Shown one piece after another: positions 47,701 through 60,800 of a DNA stretch of 64,000 nucleotides. Position numbers and translations under genes: made by a program. The notes under the pieces were generated by a model. That model was not told the origin of the DNA and did not search any database. It worked only from the letters and a program-made list of their open reading frames with translations. Positions within the stretch are counted from its first letter, which is position 1, and the number at the start of each line of letters is the position of its first letter. The stretch is from assembly GCF_002775205.1 (NCBI RefSeq), contig NC_036448.1, positions 3,870,572 through 3,934,571 on the forward strand. Direction: 5' to 3'. The stretch comes from Xiphophorus maculatus. Its lineage: Eukaryota > Chordata > Actinopteri > Cyprinodontiformes > Poeciliidae.

Positions 47701-50700
47701 CTCAAATTTTACTGCACATGCTGCCGACATCAATGCAAACGGTTCTGATGGTAAACGGTAGTTTTGACCCGTCCTGGCAGCCCTAAGAGACCGCAGACCA
47801 TGTTGGCTTGTCTGAGTAGGGAATTGAAAGCCAATCGTCTAGTGAACCTGCAGAAAACTACCTTTGGTTCTCAATTGTTACCGAGTGAGGACACCTTTTT
47901 TTCTTGTGGTGTTGTCTTTTTGGACAATCACTTAGCCGTCAGTCTTTTAATGCTCTTCTATAAGTAATTTGGGATCAATATGGACATCGTCCGTGGGCCA
48001 AATCCAGTATGAGGTTCCAGTAAGTGTGGGGGAGCACTGGAACTACTACAAACATTAATCATGAAAGAAGAAGAAAATGTCCGGGACATTTCCTCAACTT
48101 TTATCTGACTTGTACTAAACTCGGCAAGTGATTTAAATGCAGTTTGTTGAATCCAAACCGACTGGTTGGCAGACAGGACAGCAGATATTCACAACTTCTT
48201 CCTAATAAAACCAGTCTAACATAGTCACTCTATATTTGGTTCTTTTTGGTTGGATATGTAGAGCAGTGAAGACAGCAGATCCATTTAGTCTCCAAGCAAA
48301 CTGAATCCGCTTCTCTTCCAGCTCCAGAACCAAGACAAGATATCTTCCTGGGTCTAACTTTCTGAAATAACTATAAAACTGAACATGTTTTCTTGTTTCT
48401 TCACAAGAACAAAACAAGCCAAGCAGTTCCTCGTTCTGTTTGGTGGCCAACATGAACCCTTGTTTGAGCCCACGGTCATTAGAAACCTCAGTTTGATTCA
48501 ACACAAACGCTTTTTGGAACTTTGAAACTGTAAGTGCAGGGCCTGGAAATGTATTCATACCACCATTTTACACATTTTGTCATGCTACAACTAGAAACCT
48601 AAATATACCGCTAATGACACTTTGTGAAGGTAAGCAAAGAGGTAATTTGGAACATGCAAGAACTAACTGGTGAACAAGAGTCCAAACGTGTGTGACCAAA
48701 TCTGATTTCTAACTTGCTAATAGCAAATGTTCAGATGTGACCTGGTGGGCAGTGGCTGATTTTCAGACTTTTGTGGAGTTGAATAAAATCGGCTACTCAT
48801 GTATCGGCCGATTGCTGAGCTCCCAAATTTAAGAAAATCGGTGCACCCCTACTTAAATCCGGTTGAGCATCTGTGCTAATCTGAGTTTGAGATATTCTCA
48901 AGAGAAAGAGGAAAAAATTCAGAAATATGCCCTTTAGTCTTAAAGACCTTAAACTTTTTAAGACCTTTAAGAGTTTAAACTCAGATTTAAGATTTTTTAA
49001 GACCATTATCAATACGATTCATGAAAGAAATGCACAAAATATGTTTTTGTATTTGTCAAGGGACCAGAACTGTGAAATTGCTTGGGTCTGTTTTGTTGCT
49101 CTTGGCAGCAGCTTTGTGCTTCTCACACCGAGAATGGTTGTAAAGTCTTAAACCCCACAATGGCAAGTTTTCTCTTTTTTCCCCAATACAGAATGGACCT
49201 AGCATCATTATGGGTTGGCAACAGAAGCGAGTCAGTGGCAAAGATGAACTCTGATAAATTTACACTTACAGATGTAAAAAAAAAAAAGCTAGTTACCATA
49301 AACAGCTAGTTACCGATAGCCTGAATCACCTTGAGTCACCTTGCCTGACAGAAAAGTCCCACGAGAAAACACCAATACAAAGATATATAGATATATATAT
49401 AAGACATTTAAGGCTAAATAGTCTTTCCACGACAAAATTTAAGACCTGTGATTAACATGTTTAAAGCCAACTTATGTTTTCTTGAATGAATTTAAGACAT
49501 TTTAAGGCTTTAGACATAAATAAATTTAAACCTTAATGATATGGAAAATATATATACTACTTTTCAGATTTTATTTTTACCCAAACAATATGCAGAATTT
49601 GTAGACTGTTCCATATTTATGTGCTGCTTTTGACAGAGAATCACAATAAAACATATTTCAAGGGGAATTACTTTTTTTTTTTTAAGGCCCACTAAGGATC
49701 TCTTACTGCTGCTCAAAGTGTCTCCAGGTGTTTAAAAGATTAATTGAAAGAAGTAAAATTCCCCCATAAGGGATGGTTGAACTGGTTTTTAATCCGATTA
49801 CCTGTCTGACCATTTGAGTTGGCCTCTTTTGACTCCGTGTACTTTTGTTCATCTTTGAAACTCAAGAGGAGAGCAATTATCCTGGTGGATAGCTCTATAG
49901 AAACGTTAGTAGAGCTTGTGAAAGCAACGCCTCGTCATCCCTTGAGCGACAAAGGTGTTATATGATGTCACAGGAAGCTCAGGAGAACGACTGCAGGGAA
50001 TTAACAGGGCGAGACAGATCTTATTGAGGCGGCCGGCGGCCAGCGCTGCGTCCGCTGCCAAGCTTTGTTTCCAAACTCAATCCATGCACGTGTCAAAAAG
50101 CAAAGCTCACTGCTGCTGAACACTGCACGCGCTTTGTTACACTCTGGCAGGCCGGCCCAGTCCAATCCAGCTCGGTACTGTACCTATCGCTGTGAGCCTT
50201 TGAGTCTCTTAATCTGCTTCCAGACTGGAAGGCCTGGTAGAAAGCCGTGGAGGGGTTCCTGTGTCAACCACATCCGAGGAAGAGAGAGAAGAGAAGAGAA
50301 ACAGTGAAGAGAGAGAGAAAACAGTGAAAACACACCGAACCGATTCTGGAAATGCTTTTACCCACTTTGAATCCCACTACAAGACTCTAATGTTGCTGTG
50401 GTAACCGTGTAATATTGTCATTGTGACGCTAAGGGCGATCAGAAAATGTGACGTTAAAGTGGAATGAAGCAGGAATGGATGCTGAACTTTATGGGCCTCC
50501 TTCCTCCAACTGGTTCACTGGAGTTGCACAAGCTGTGCTACTTGGGGAAAAAAAAAGGATCATTTTCACATGTTAACTTCTTAACATGTGAAAATGTTAA
50601 GAATTTGAAACGAGACCGCTTTCAAATTTTGGAGCTAGAAACATTTTGGTATGAAAAGTATTTGTACGATAAGATATTCTGCACTTTTTAAACCAGATAC

Positions 50701-53700
50701 TGAGAATAAAATCAGACATGATAATATGTCAGGATGTTTATCCTGGAATGATTCTTTCGACATCTGGTTTAGACTTTTAACCTGAGATGTATCGTCGGCT
50801 GGTGTCCGAAATTGGTTGATATTTAAATTGACTGGCTTAACGAAAACTGAAAACTGAATCCCTTTTTCTGGACTTCGATCCAGAACCCAACGGCATTCTG
50901 GGGGATGTAGGCAGGGGGAAGGGTTTAACTGCTCAACCTCTAACGACCAGCTAAGCAAGGTTGATGACATCATCAACTAACTCAGTGACTCTCCGGTTAC
51001 CTAGCAACAACCTGTTGTGTAACATGCACAGCAGCAGTTACATGTCTTGCCACCAAACCCTGTCGCAATAAAAAATTTATCAACGAATCACGTCATAAAT
51101 TAAAATAAGCTCAATAAAAAATAATCAATAAATAGCGATATCGACTGATATGAAATGCTTATATTGTGACATGTTTCTGCGGCCGCATTGTCCTGTCCTA
51201 CTTTTTAATTATTTTGTCTCAAATTTATAAATGTCTGCTCTCTGACACGCACACAGTGGGACATCACCCCTCACTGAACAGAAACACCCCATTGTTTTCT
51301 TAAAAACTATGTTTGCATCAGAAACTACAAGAAAACATTGAAGAAATACTCAAAATGCAGTGATTTTTGTTGCCTGTTGTTTTGTTTTTCTACAGAACTA
51401 AACACGTCTAAAAGCCAGATTGACATGAGAAGCAGAAATCGGAAACAAATCCCCGATCGGCGGATTCCTACATTTACTTTTAGTTGGTTACAAGGACACT
51501 GTGTTCCATAGCGAGGGATGGACGGTGGGGGTGGGGAAGGAAACCCCCCCACTCCTGCCCCGTTGACCCCTACGCACTCATTTTACACACACACACACAC
51601 TCACGCAGCCTAGTCGTCTTTTACAAAACTAACTGGTCCCTTCCCACCTCCGCACTCACACACACTCTCACACACACAGAGACTGTGGAGTTGATCTACA
51701 GCATGTGTGTGAATATTACCGCAGCCAAGGCTCTTTCCTAGAAACCTCTGGCACAAACTGCCTCTGTCACATTACCTCATGACTAAACACTCTCGCTCTC
51801 TGCTAGCGCTCTGCTTAAAATCACTTTGCGGGCAGTGGAGAAAAAACAAAACAAAAAAAAAACCCTGCGCACATCCACACGTGCGGCGGACGCACACCTC
51901 CAGAGAGAACTCCCCTCCTCCGCAGCTGAAACTTAGAGAGCTCTGTACGTCTCTGCTATCGGCCCAAATCCACCAAATCAGATGACTCAAAGTCCTCCTC
52001 TAGAACCCGAGTCATCGTTCTGCTGTTTTTGAAGCAGCGAGCGCTCGCCTCTCAATGCTGCTCTTTGTGAGCCTGTAACACAACATGTCAATATCGTTTA
52101 TGAAAGCCGCTCTTTGTGAAAAGCCTGCGTTGAACGGTGCCAAAATGTGAAATCCACGACCTAATATCAGAAATGAGAAGGATGGAAGGAGGAAAAACTA
52201 AACAGAAATAAGGAAAAGGACGAACCATACTGGCAGATATTTACAGCACATAAAGACTCTGTTTTTCCCTCCGTTCTTTCGGATTAGAGCTCCTGGTTTA
52301 AAGCAAATAAAACTCATCTTGGAGAAAGAATGATCAGATTTTTTTTTTTTAATGCCCAAAAGCAAGTCGAAGACCTAGCAACAAATTAATATAACTGTTT
52401 TGTGGCAAATGATTGAAGGTTGACATCATCCGATCAGAACATGATACCTCACTTTGACTCTTCACTTTGAATCATAATGACTCGCTTCTAACTAGGACTG
52501 TTGCAATAAGCAATAAATCAGTTCATCAAATGATAAATTAAAACGAGTGCAACAATTACCATTACCATGATTTATCGATTTTTTTGTCTTTCTGCCAAAG
52601 CTAGATGGTAAAAGTTTTCAGTGTGGTGCTTTGGTCTCAACTAGCCCTGTATTTAAAAGAGTTTTTTCTTTTTAACTGAGACTTTAAAATTCATTTAGTC
52701 GCTGTATTTATTTAATTTGGATATTTAAAATACCTTCCAGTTCCAGTGTTGAATGTTCATAAGCATTTAAAGTTCACTGATCTTTGAGAATCTGTTGTTG
52801 CATTATGTCGTCACCATGGTTGAAAATGGTCTTAGGACAGCAAAATCATTGTTTACTGCAATAACTTCTTGTCTGGAAAAAATCTGTTGCCGTCTTGAAG
52901 AAGTCTACTTCAAATGGGTTTTTTGTTTCTTCCAAGAACAATATCTGTATTTGTGGAGCTATAATGCTGTGCCATGCAGTCACAGTCATACAGTTACCCA
53001 AAACATAATAAATAATTATTTTGTTTAAGCATGCACTCTAATCTGCACAACTTAGCTAAAAAAAGATTAAACGTATTTGGCAACACTGACATCGCTATGA
53101 ATTCTGTCATGCAGTCAGATAAAAAAAAAAAAAACAGAATACAGTTTGTTTTTTTTTAATCTTCCTTATTGTCATCGCAATAGTACTACAAAATATCATG
53201 CTAAAGCTCTTAAATCCATACTGCCAAATCCTACTGAAGAGTAATCTTTATTAATTATTTGATTACTTTATTTCCCAAACATCAACTTTACTGAGAATCT
53301 AACTTATCTAGCGCACACAACAACACGCCCCAGTTAAACCTTGAACTGAGTGGCTGTCATACGAGGCGTGGAGGTGACGACTGAAGGCGAGTCGGCAGAC
53401 CTTCAGACCAGCCGGATCGGTCCGACCGGAACAACACATCTTTCTTTTAGGAAACGGCTCAGAGGATCCACAGAGCATGTCAAATCCTCCTTGTTTACAC
53501 AGAGAGCGTTCACACACACACACACACACACTGACCTCTCTGTGAGGTAACTCCAGATAAAATGTGCCCACCAAATGTCATATGATGCGAGCGGAGGGCC
53601 TCGGTGTTGGAAGCGGGGAGCGAGCCGAGGAATATCAAGTGAATAGGAGGTGGAGAGCTGAAAACAGGATGTAGCAGGGAAGAGTGGAGGCCATGGAGGG

Positions 53701-56700
53701 AAAAAAAACGCAGTTACACACGCTGTCCTGGTGTCACTGCGACACCCACATGTCCACGGCAACACTGAGACCAGGAACAGGGACCGTTAGCGACCCCCAG
53801 CTCAGAGCTGTGGACACGGCTACAGCTAGCCCAGTGCGATCCCTGCCTGCCAAACCTCATCTGATAAAGATTAGACTAAAGACTCACCGATCTGATACCA
53901 GAATCTCTGTCAGTACTGATACTGAAAAAAAATTCTAGATTGGGAGTCGTGACAATATGCCCCATCCATAAGGGCAAATCTATTCAGTCTAATTCTATGC
54001 TTTGTGCTCTGAGGGACATCATGCTTTATTATTTACTATATTTAGAATTTCTAATTGCGCTTTCTGAACCATTTAAAAGAAAGTTTGTTGCCGTTTATTT
54101 ATTCACATGTCCAACCAAGGCAGTCCGTTTATTGTTTTTGTCAGTTTCGGTTTCTTTAATTCAGTAAATGTATGTCTGTGTTTTAAAAAAACGTTTTAAG
54201 TCAATTCAGTACCATTTTTCTGTATCGGATTGGCATCGGCCAGTATTAAACTTTAGGTAACTTTTTCTTTAATTTTTTTTTAATTTCTGCTCATCTCTTT
54301 ATAAAGGATATAAATATGTACAAATTATTCCATCTTTACTATTATTATAATTACGGTACTATTTTTAATTTCAGAATTAGCTTCTACACAGTATAATCTT
54401 GCATTTTGAGATGTTTGGCTTTTATCTGAAAACATGCTCACAGTTCACCACTGAAATCAGCCACTTGAACTGAAACAGTCTCCGATACCAGATGAGCAAA
54501 CGAATTCAGAGCACGAGACCATCATTCAGCAATATTCACTAGCCGGCAGCAGCAGAAAGGCCTCTGATTGATCACCATCACCCAAATGTTCCCCAAACAC
54601 ATCGCAGAGAAACGCGAAACGCGTCATAACGAGACAACCAGTTTGCCGACACACCCCCCTGTTATCAGGAGAATAGGGGCACAGTGGAGAGAGCACTGCT
54701 GCAGACATGATACCAGCTGGCTGTCACGAGAGCCCCTTCCTCTTATCAGCATGGGAGACGAGACCCCCTACAAGCTGAACATGTGTCTGGACACAAGCAC
54801 AATGGAAGCCTGGTTACAGAACCAGAAAGGTCCGCTGCTGGTCCCGGCGTAATATTAATAGCTGGTGTTAAATATTAAGATGAATATCAAAGACTTGATG
54901 ATCTGGTTTCGTCATGGTTACATCCATCGTTATCCAAAGCATATTTCTCTCTGCTACAGCCTCGTCTTCCTCAGACCGCAGAGGAGAAACAGGAAGTGCA
55001 AACCAGTTCCGTAGCATTTCAATATAAACAAACTTTAAACAAATTGACACAAGGAAGAAAGAACACAAAGTGCTTTAAGTCACTAGGCCTTCAAAATCCT
55101 TCCGTCGTATCAAAGCAGCAGTGGATGGAGTTTTCTCTGAAACTGCCCCTCCTCCACCTGCTGCTGCGCATTGCCTAGCATGTGACTCAAACAAAAAATG
55201 CTGCACTTTTTCTTAGCAAGAAAGATAAATATAGTTATTACATTTACATACAGCTAGGGGTGGGCGTTTTGTACCATCATTCATTATTTATTGTGAGAAA
55301 TTTCTCCTAAGAATTGGGATTTATTTTTGTCTTGATAAACATTTACTTTCCAAACGGAAATTAAATGTTGTTGTAGCTCATTAATTTTAAAAAAATCTTC
55401 AAAGAATAACTTTAATGTGGGACTTCAACATTTTAATTTAGATTAGTCGAAAATAGTGTGGTCTTTTTTTTTTTTTTATAAGGGTACGCATTTAACAGCG
55501 CTGTGGAATTTAAACCTACATGCCGTCTGAATTAGTGTTTCATTGAGCTGTCCGAGCGCAAGTGAACGCAGCACAGAAAGCTCTGCTGAGGTACCAACTC
55601 TCCCCTCCCTCTTGTGTTTGGATGAAAGAGAGCAGAGAATGAAAACTCAAAAGAACAGCTGAACATGTGTCAGTGTTGCTATGCCAACACGCTTTCAATC
55701 CAGAAAGTTTTCTTTCTTGCCCTTTTTGGTCATTTACGCAGCATTCGCACTGGAGGGAGACGTCACAGGTTTGCAAAATGTGACAGAGAAGTTGGACACT
55801 TCTGAATATGAGGCTGCACGGCAGAAAACCAGTTGTATACGATACAGAAATGGGGAACTTTTTCTTCCCATTAAAGATGGATCGGTAGAGGTTGGCGCGT
55901 ACAGCAGCAGATTTAGTAGAACCTGGACTTTTTAAATCTATCGACATCTGGATCTGTGTGGTGGGATGAACCAGAGCATAAAAGCTAAACCAGAACACTT
56001 CAGTTCACACCAACATCAGGCAGAACTTGCTCTTGTCCGTCATGATCCAAATTGTTCGCAGGTACTAATTGTTGATCTTAAAGTTTTTATGGAATTGACA
56101 AACTTTGCTTAATGGGTCAAATACTCCCAATCGGATAAAAGGAAGAGCTCCTGATAAATTATAGAAATTTTAATCAGGAACTGCCACTAGTTAAACTAAA
56201 ATATGCAACAAATTTTCATAGATTTTTTTTGTGAGCAGTTGATATATGTAGCGGATATAATATCCTGAGATATAATTATTCTTGAAAATTATTGTTTTTC
56301 TATTAGTGATGGGAATCAATAAAAATTTTAATTGGGTTAATTGGAGGGTCCGTAATTGATCTAAATTAATAGTTGTTTTTATTTTTAACTTGACACAATA
56401 GACAACATTTTCAATTCAAAAACTTATTTTGTGGCTAAATTATTAAACAGACATATGAGCTCCAAAACAACTTATTAATTTTAATTTGTTAGATCGTTAT
56501 TTGAAGCAGAAATTATCCCTCTGTGGACCAAGAGAAACAGCTTCGTCTTCCATCTTTATTTGCGGATGTTGCTTGTGCGTCAGATTTACGGGCGTACCAG
56601 AAACACTCGAATACAAAGGTTCCGGTCAGAACTTTTGTATGTATAAAAAAAAAATAAAATTAATGTAATCAATTTCATTCAAATTTTTTACTTGTTTAAA

Positions 56701-57768
56701 AATCAATTATGAGTAATTATTTGAAATTAACTCATTATAGCTCTGCCCCTAATCAGAATGCTTTTCCCCAAATATTACCATATTACACATTTGCTTAGTA
56801 TAACAAAACAAAATTAAATCAATGATATACATAGGAGCATTGGAACTGTAGTCAATTGTGTTATTTAGCATCAGTAGGAATAATTTTTGCTTCTTTGTTT
56901 CAAATATCAATTAATTGAGGCATACATCTTTTGCTTTTTTATACCATCATATGAGGTTAATTCAGTAGCAATTATCTCGATCGCTAATGGAAACTGGTTA
57001 ACTCACATGACACCACATGAGAATAAATAATTGATTTAAAAGAGGAAAACACGACTAATTAGAGTTTAAAATTAGTTCCAAGCTGAATAAACTACCCACA
57101 TCAACGTGAAGCACAATAAACCTGTTGCTGCCAGGACTCTACAGGCTGCATTTCCTGCCTGCTCTAGATTCTGGCACCTCTGTGTGACTGTAAATGGAAA
57201 CGACTGAGAGATTTCAGGCACTGTATCATTTCCGCTTATGTGTGCCATCTACTGCAGCTGAGAACTGAGAGATTACTTCAGGAAGGAGAGTGCGCTTGGT
57301 ATCTGGAGACAGTAAAAGCCAGCGGCACCCATAAGCGTTTGCTGCCGGAAGTCTTTACCTTTACATATGTTATAAAAGGAAAGGAAAACAAAAAAACAAG
57401 GGTCTCTGGTTCTTAACTCTGTTTGTTTAAAAGCACTAAAAAGCTCAGGTAAAAGTGCAAACCGTGCTGTCACGAGTGTGGCAACACAAACTCAAACACT
57501 CTTTGCTTGTTTATATTCCAAAGTATTTTTCCTGAGCAGGAACTGGCTTATTAAAAGGTCAGGCATGCAGCTCATTTACAGGGAGGCCGTGATTAGCCCA
57601 AGGCTACCGGAACAGTGAGTTAAGTCACGGCAACGAGGGCTACGTTTTCTTTTTTTTTTTTTAAGCTGTGCCTTAAAAGCCATCAGAACACACACACACA
57701 CCATCCTGGGGTCTGTGTTAGGAAACAGAAGTGGCTTTGGTCAGGTTCAATTTGTGAAGTCTGTTAGC

Positions 57769-57801
<33 letters not shown>

Positions 57802-60800
57802 AGGCATGCATTGCTGTGGCAACACACATTGCAAACCTCAAGATAAGAGATCGCCTGTGTCAGAGCATCACGTCCGGACCAATAAATTGTTAGGGGGACG
57901 AAAAAAAAAAGTGACACCGGCGCGCACTGAGCGAGAAACGTCTGTCAGAGTGAAACTATTCTATGCAACAGGAAGTGCTCACGTTGTCTAGAACAGGCTC
58001 CACAACTTGTTCCAGTTTAACACCTAAAACCGGGGTTTCCTCTCGAAAAATGTCTCACGTATTCGAGTGAAATATCTTTTTTTTATTATTATTATTTAAC
58101 ACCTATTTTTAACAGATTTAAAACAGCTGGTAGCTGTCATTTACGTACTCCTGCTTTGATCAGGTAGATAATCTACACTCCACATTTCTGATAGTTTTTC
58201 ATTTTGCAGTTGTTACATTTTCCTTCCTGCTCTCAGTGGTTTAGGAAGTTAAATGCGCTTTTTAAAAATGTGCTAATCGACAGACTAGGAACCGGAATGA
58301 GACGATCTCTTCTTTATCAGCTCTGATTGGTGATCATCAAAAACTAATCTATTTTCCCCCTTTTCATTAATTGTTTGTCACTGTATATATAATGTATATA
58401 CATTGCAGTGTGAAAATGAATCAGTGGCGTAGAAACTTACTGGCAAAAATCGGGACGCTAAACGCACAAAATGTGCCTCTTTTTATTTCACCAGCTCAAT
58501 CATTGAAAAATAGTTATTTTTTTGTTGAAAGTGGACCAGTAAATCATCGTAGATACAAATAATAATAAGAAGAAGAAGAAATATTTAAAATGTCATGCAT
58601 TATTTATTTTGTATCAAACAGATACAGTTTTTTAATTTCTTTGGCTTGATTTTTTTCTTATTGGGCTTCAAGTTTTGCTTTTGAGTAAAATCAAATCAAT
58701 ACTTTTGGTTCTAGTTACTCCAAAATTAAGATGCATGCAAAAACGTCACTGAAAAAATAAGAATCTATTCATATGTTTTGAAGATGATGTTATTTAGTGG
58801 TGAATGAGACGGTGTTGCATCAACCAGCGGTACTTGCAGGCCAGATTTGCTCCATTCTAGAATTGAGGTTAGGCCGCCCAAAATCCTTCAGAGGGCCGCA
58901 CCCCTGCATTAAACGCATCAGAACAAAGGACTACCACCATTTGTCCCTCTATAAAAGCATCAACTAACGTCATGTAGTGTTTTAAGGAACAGATGAGGAT
59001 GATCTTGTAAACCTTTCATTTCTTGTTGGATTCAGAATACTGATACGCGTGAGGAAAACCAATTATCGGTACAAATCGGGGGGGGGGACCTAATTGATGC
59101 ATTTGTTTTTGTCAAATCAAACTTATGTGTGCAACTTGACTAGATGCCCTTTTCTGTGAAAAAAAAAATAAACGCTTTATACTCGCAACATTCAAACACA
59201 CTACCATACACACACAGAGGTTCTGAGTTGTAAACAAGAGGTTTGCTATATTCAACAGCTTGTTCCTTGCACTGGCCTCAAGTGTTGATTCTCCATCTTT
59301 TTTTTTTTTCTTTTGGCCCAAACTAGAATCCAATATTTTCTTTCTGCGCTCCACTGCATTTCCCTCCCATCCATCTGATTTGAAGTGAAGGTAAACCAAG
59401 TCCTTCACCTGATGAGATAAATGAGCAACAAGTGCTTCCTGTGACCTGTGCGGCACATTTCTCTCCAACTTATGTTTCTGAACTGAGCTAACGGGGAGAT
59501 ACGCCACAGTCGACAATGATCCTGTCAGACTCAAAAGAACCTGCAAACACTTCACATAAGAAAGCAGGAATGCGTTACCTGTCCTCCTCCCCGTCGACAG
59601 GTAGGATTCCAAACAGGCTTGTGACAGTAGGAGTGGAGAGCTGCAGGGTCTCAGGCATGAAGGGCTTCCCGGCGTCCCTCCCAGACACAACCGGTGACTG
59701 TGCAACGGCCGCTCCCTCTGACTTCCTTCCGCTTGCCTCCACCTGTCCGAACCCGGTGGCGGGGAGGCCCTGCACCCCCAATATCCCCGGAGTCTTGGTG
59801 TAGGCTATCAAACCAGGAGGCAAGCTGGAAGTCGTCACATTTGGTACGGTCGCACTGGAGGCACTGAGCACAGTGGCGGCAGCGCCCACAGGTGCACTGG
59901 AACCACCTCCGACTGCAGGCACGTTTTGCACACCGGTAGCCACAGGGTGGCCCATGGGCTGAGCTTGTACGACTGGGGCGTACTGACTCGCAGTCTGAAG
60001 TGGGAGCAAAACGGGCCCCCCGGGGACTCCAAACCCTACAGTCTGAGGCGCTGGTGGTCCTGAAGAGACAGCCCCCGCCACCACTGCGCCGACATCTCCA
60101 GCCTGACTCACTCCAGAAGCCGGGATGTGTCCGCCGGTCGCAGCAGAGAGGCTCGACACCGGAAGAGTCTGTTGTCCCCCGGGAAGTCCTGCAGGTATGG
60201 ACGCAGGCTGAGGCTGCGGGTAATGCTCCGTCTGGTGCTGTGCCAGTCCGGATGACTGGCTGGCGATCGGGTGGACTCCAGGAACCGGCTGCTGGGGCGC
60301 ATAAGGAGGAGGCATCATTGGGGACTTTTGTATCTGGACCTCAGAGTGGGGTAGACCATTCTGTCCGACGGGAAGCACGCTCTGAACCGCATGAACCTGA
60401 AGACCCCCTACGGATGACTGAGAAGGAAGGGTTATGGGTTTCACACTGGAGAAGGAAGTGTGTGTGGCCGAAGTACTGCCTGCATGCTGCTGGCTGCTGT
60501 AGCTCTGATGCAGAACCTGCGGCGGTAGCGTAGAGTGAAACCCTTCCGCCATGGACCCCAAACCAGGACCAGAATGAGTAGCTGGGGACACTGTGGACCC
60601 CACTGAAGGTCCAAGCCCACTATCCCTCTCTGCAGCAGGGTCCAGGGTTACACTGCCGTGCCTTATGCTGTCAGTCCCCGAGTCCTTCTCGTAGAACTCT
60701 GTACATGTCCACCTGCCTCTCCGGAACGGTTCTCCAGTACCGTGATCCAGTTTGATGACCCTGAAGCGTGATGAGCAGCTCACCGTGGAGGTGGCAGAGC

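Larger units (their letters stand above)
39752..50183 (-). other. tsc22d2 intron 2
   Basis: About 10.4 kb without recognised coding exons on either strand. Visible contents are a LINE-tail-like piece in antisense near 40350-40390, DNA-transposon ends near 43680-43760 and 48775-48850 ('atcggtgcacccct'), a LINE tail near 43990-44030, and a perfect hairpin at 45741-45787. The remainder may contain enhancers but nothing can be pinned down by eye. Confidence 0.5.
50259..59578 (-). other. tsc22d2 intron 1
   Basis: About 9.3 kb without recognised exons on either strand. It contains two dispersed repeats that pair with phr introns (50870-51180 and 53964-54258), CA tracts near 51590, 51660 and 53513-53530, a 28-base A run at 57773-57800, and a strong hairpin. 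A TATA-less internal promoter for a short TSC22 isoform could lie here, but none was recognised. Confidence 0.5.

Noticed and set aside
48202-48558. 118-codon minus-strand frame
   Set aside because: No recognisable family, no conserved motif, lies in an intron among transposon remnants.
59112-59705. 197-codon minus-strand frame
   Set aside because: Different frame from tsc22d2 exon 1, overlaps its end and continues into intron; Ser/Leu-rich without family features.
60000-60533. 177-codon plus-strand frame
   Set aside because: Antisense shadow of tsc22d2 exon 1.
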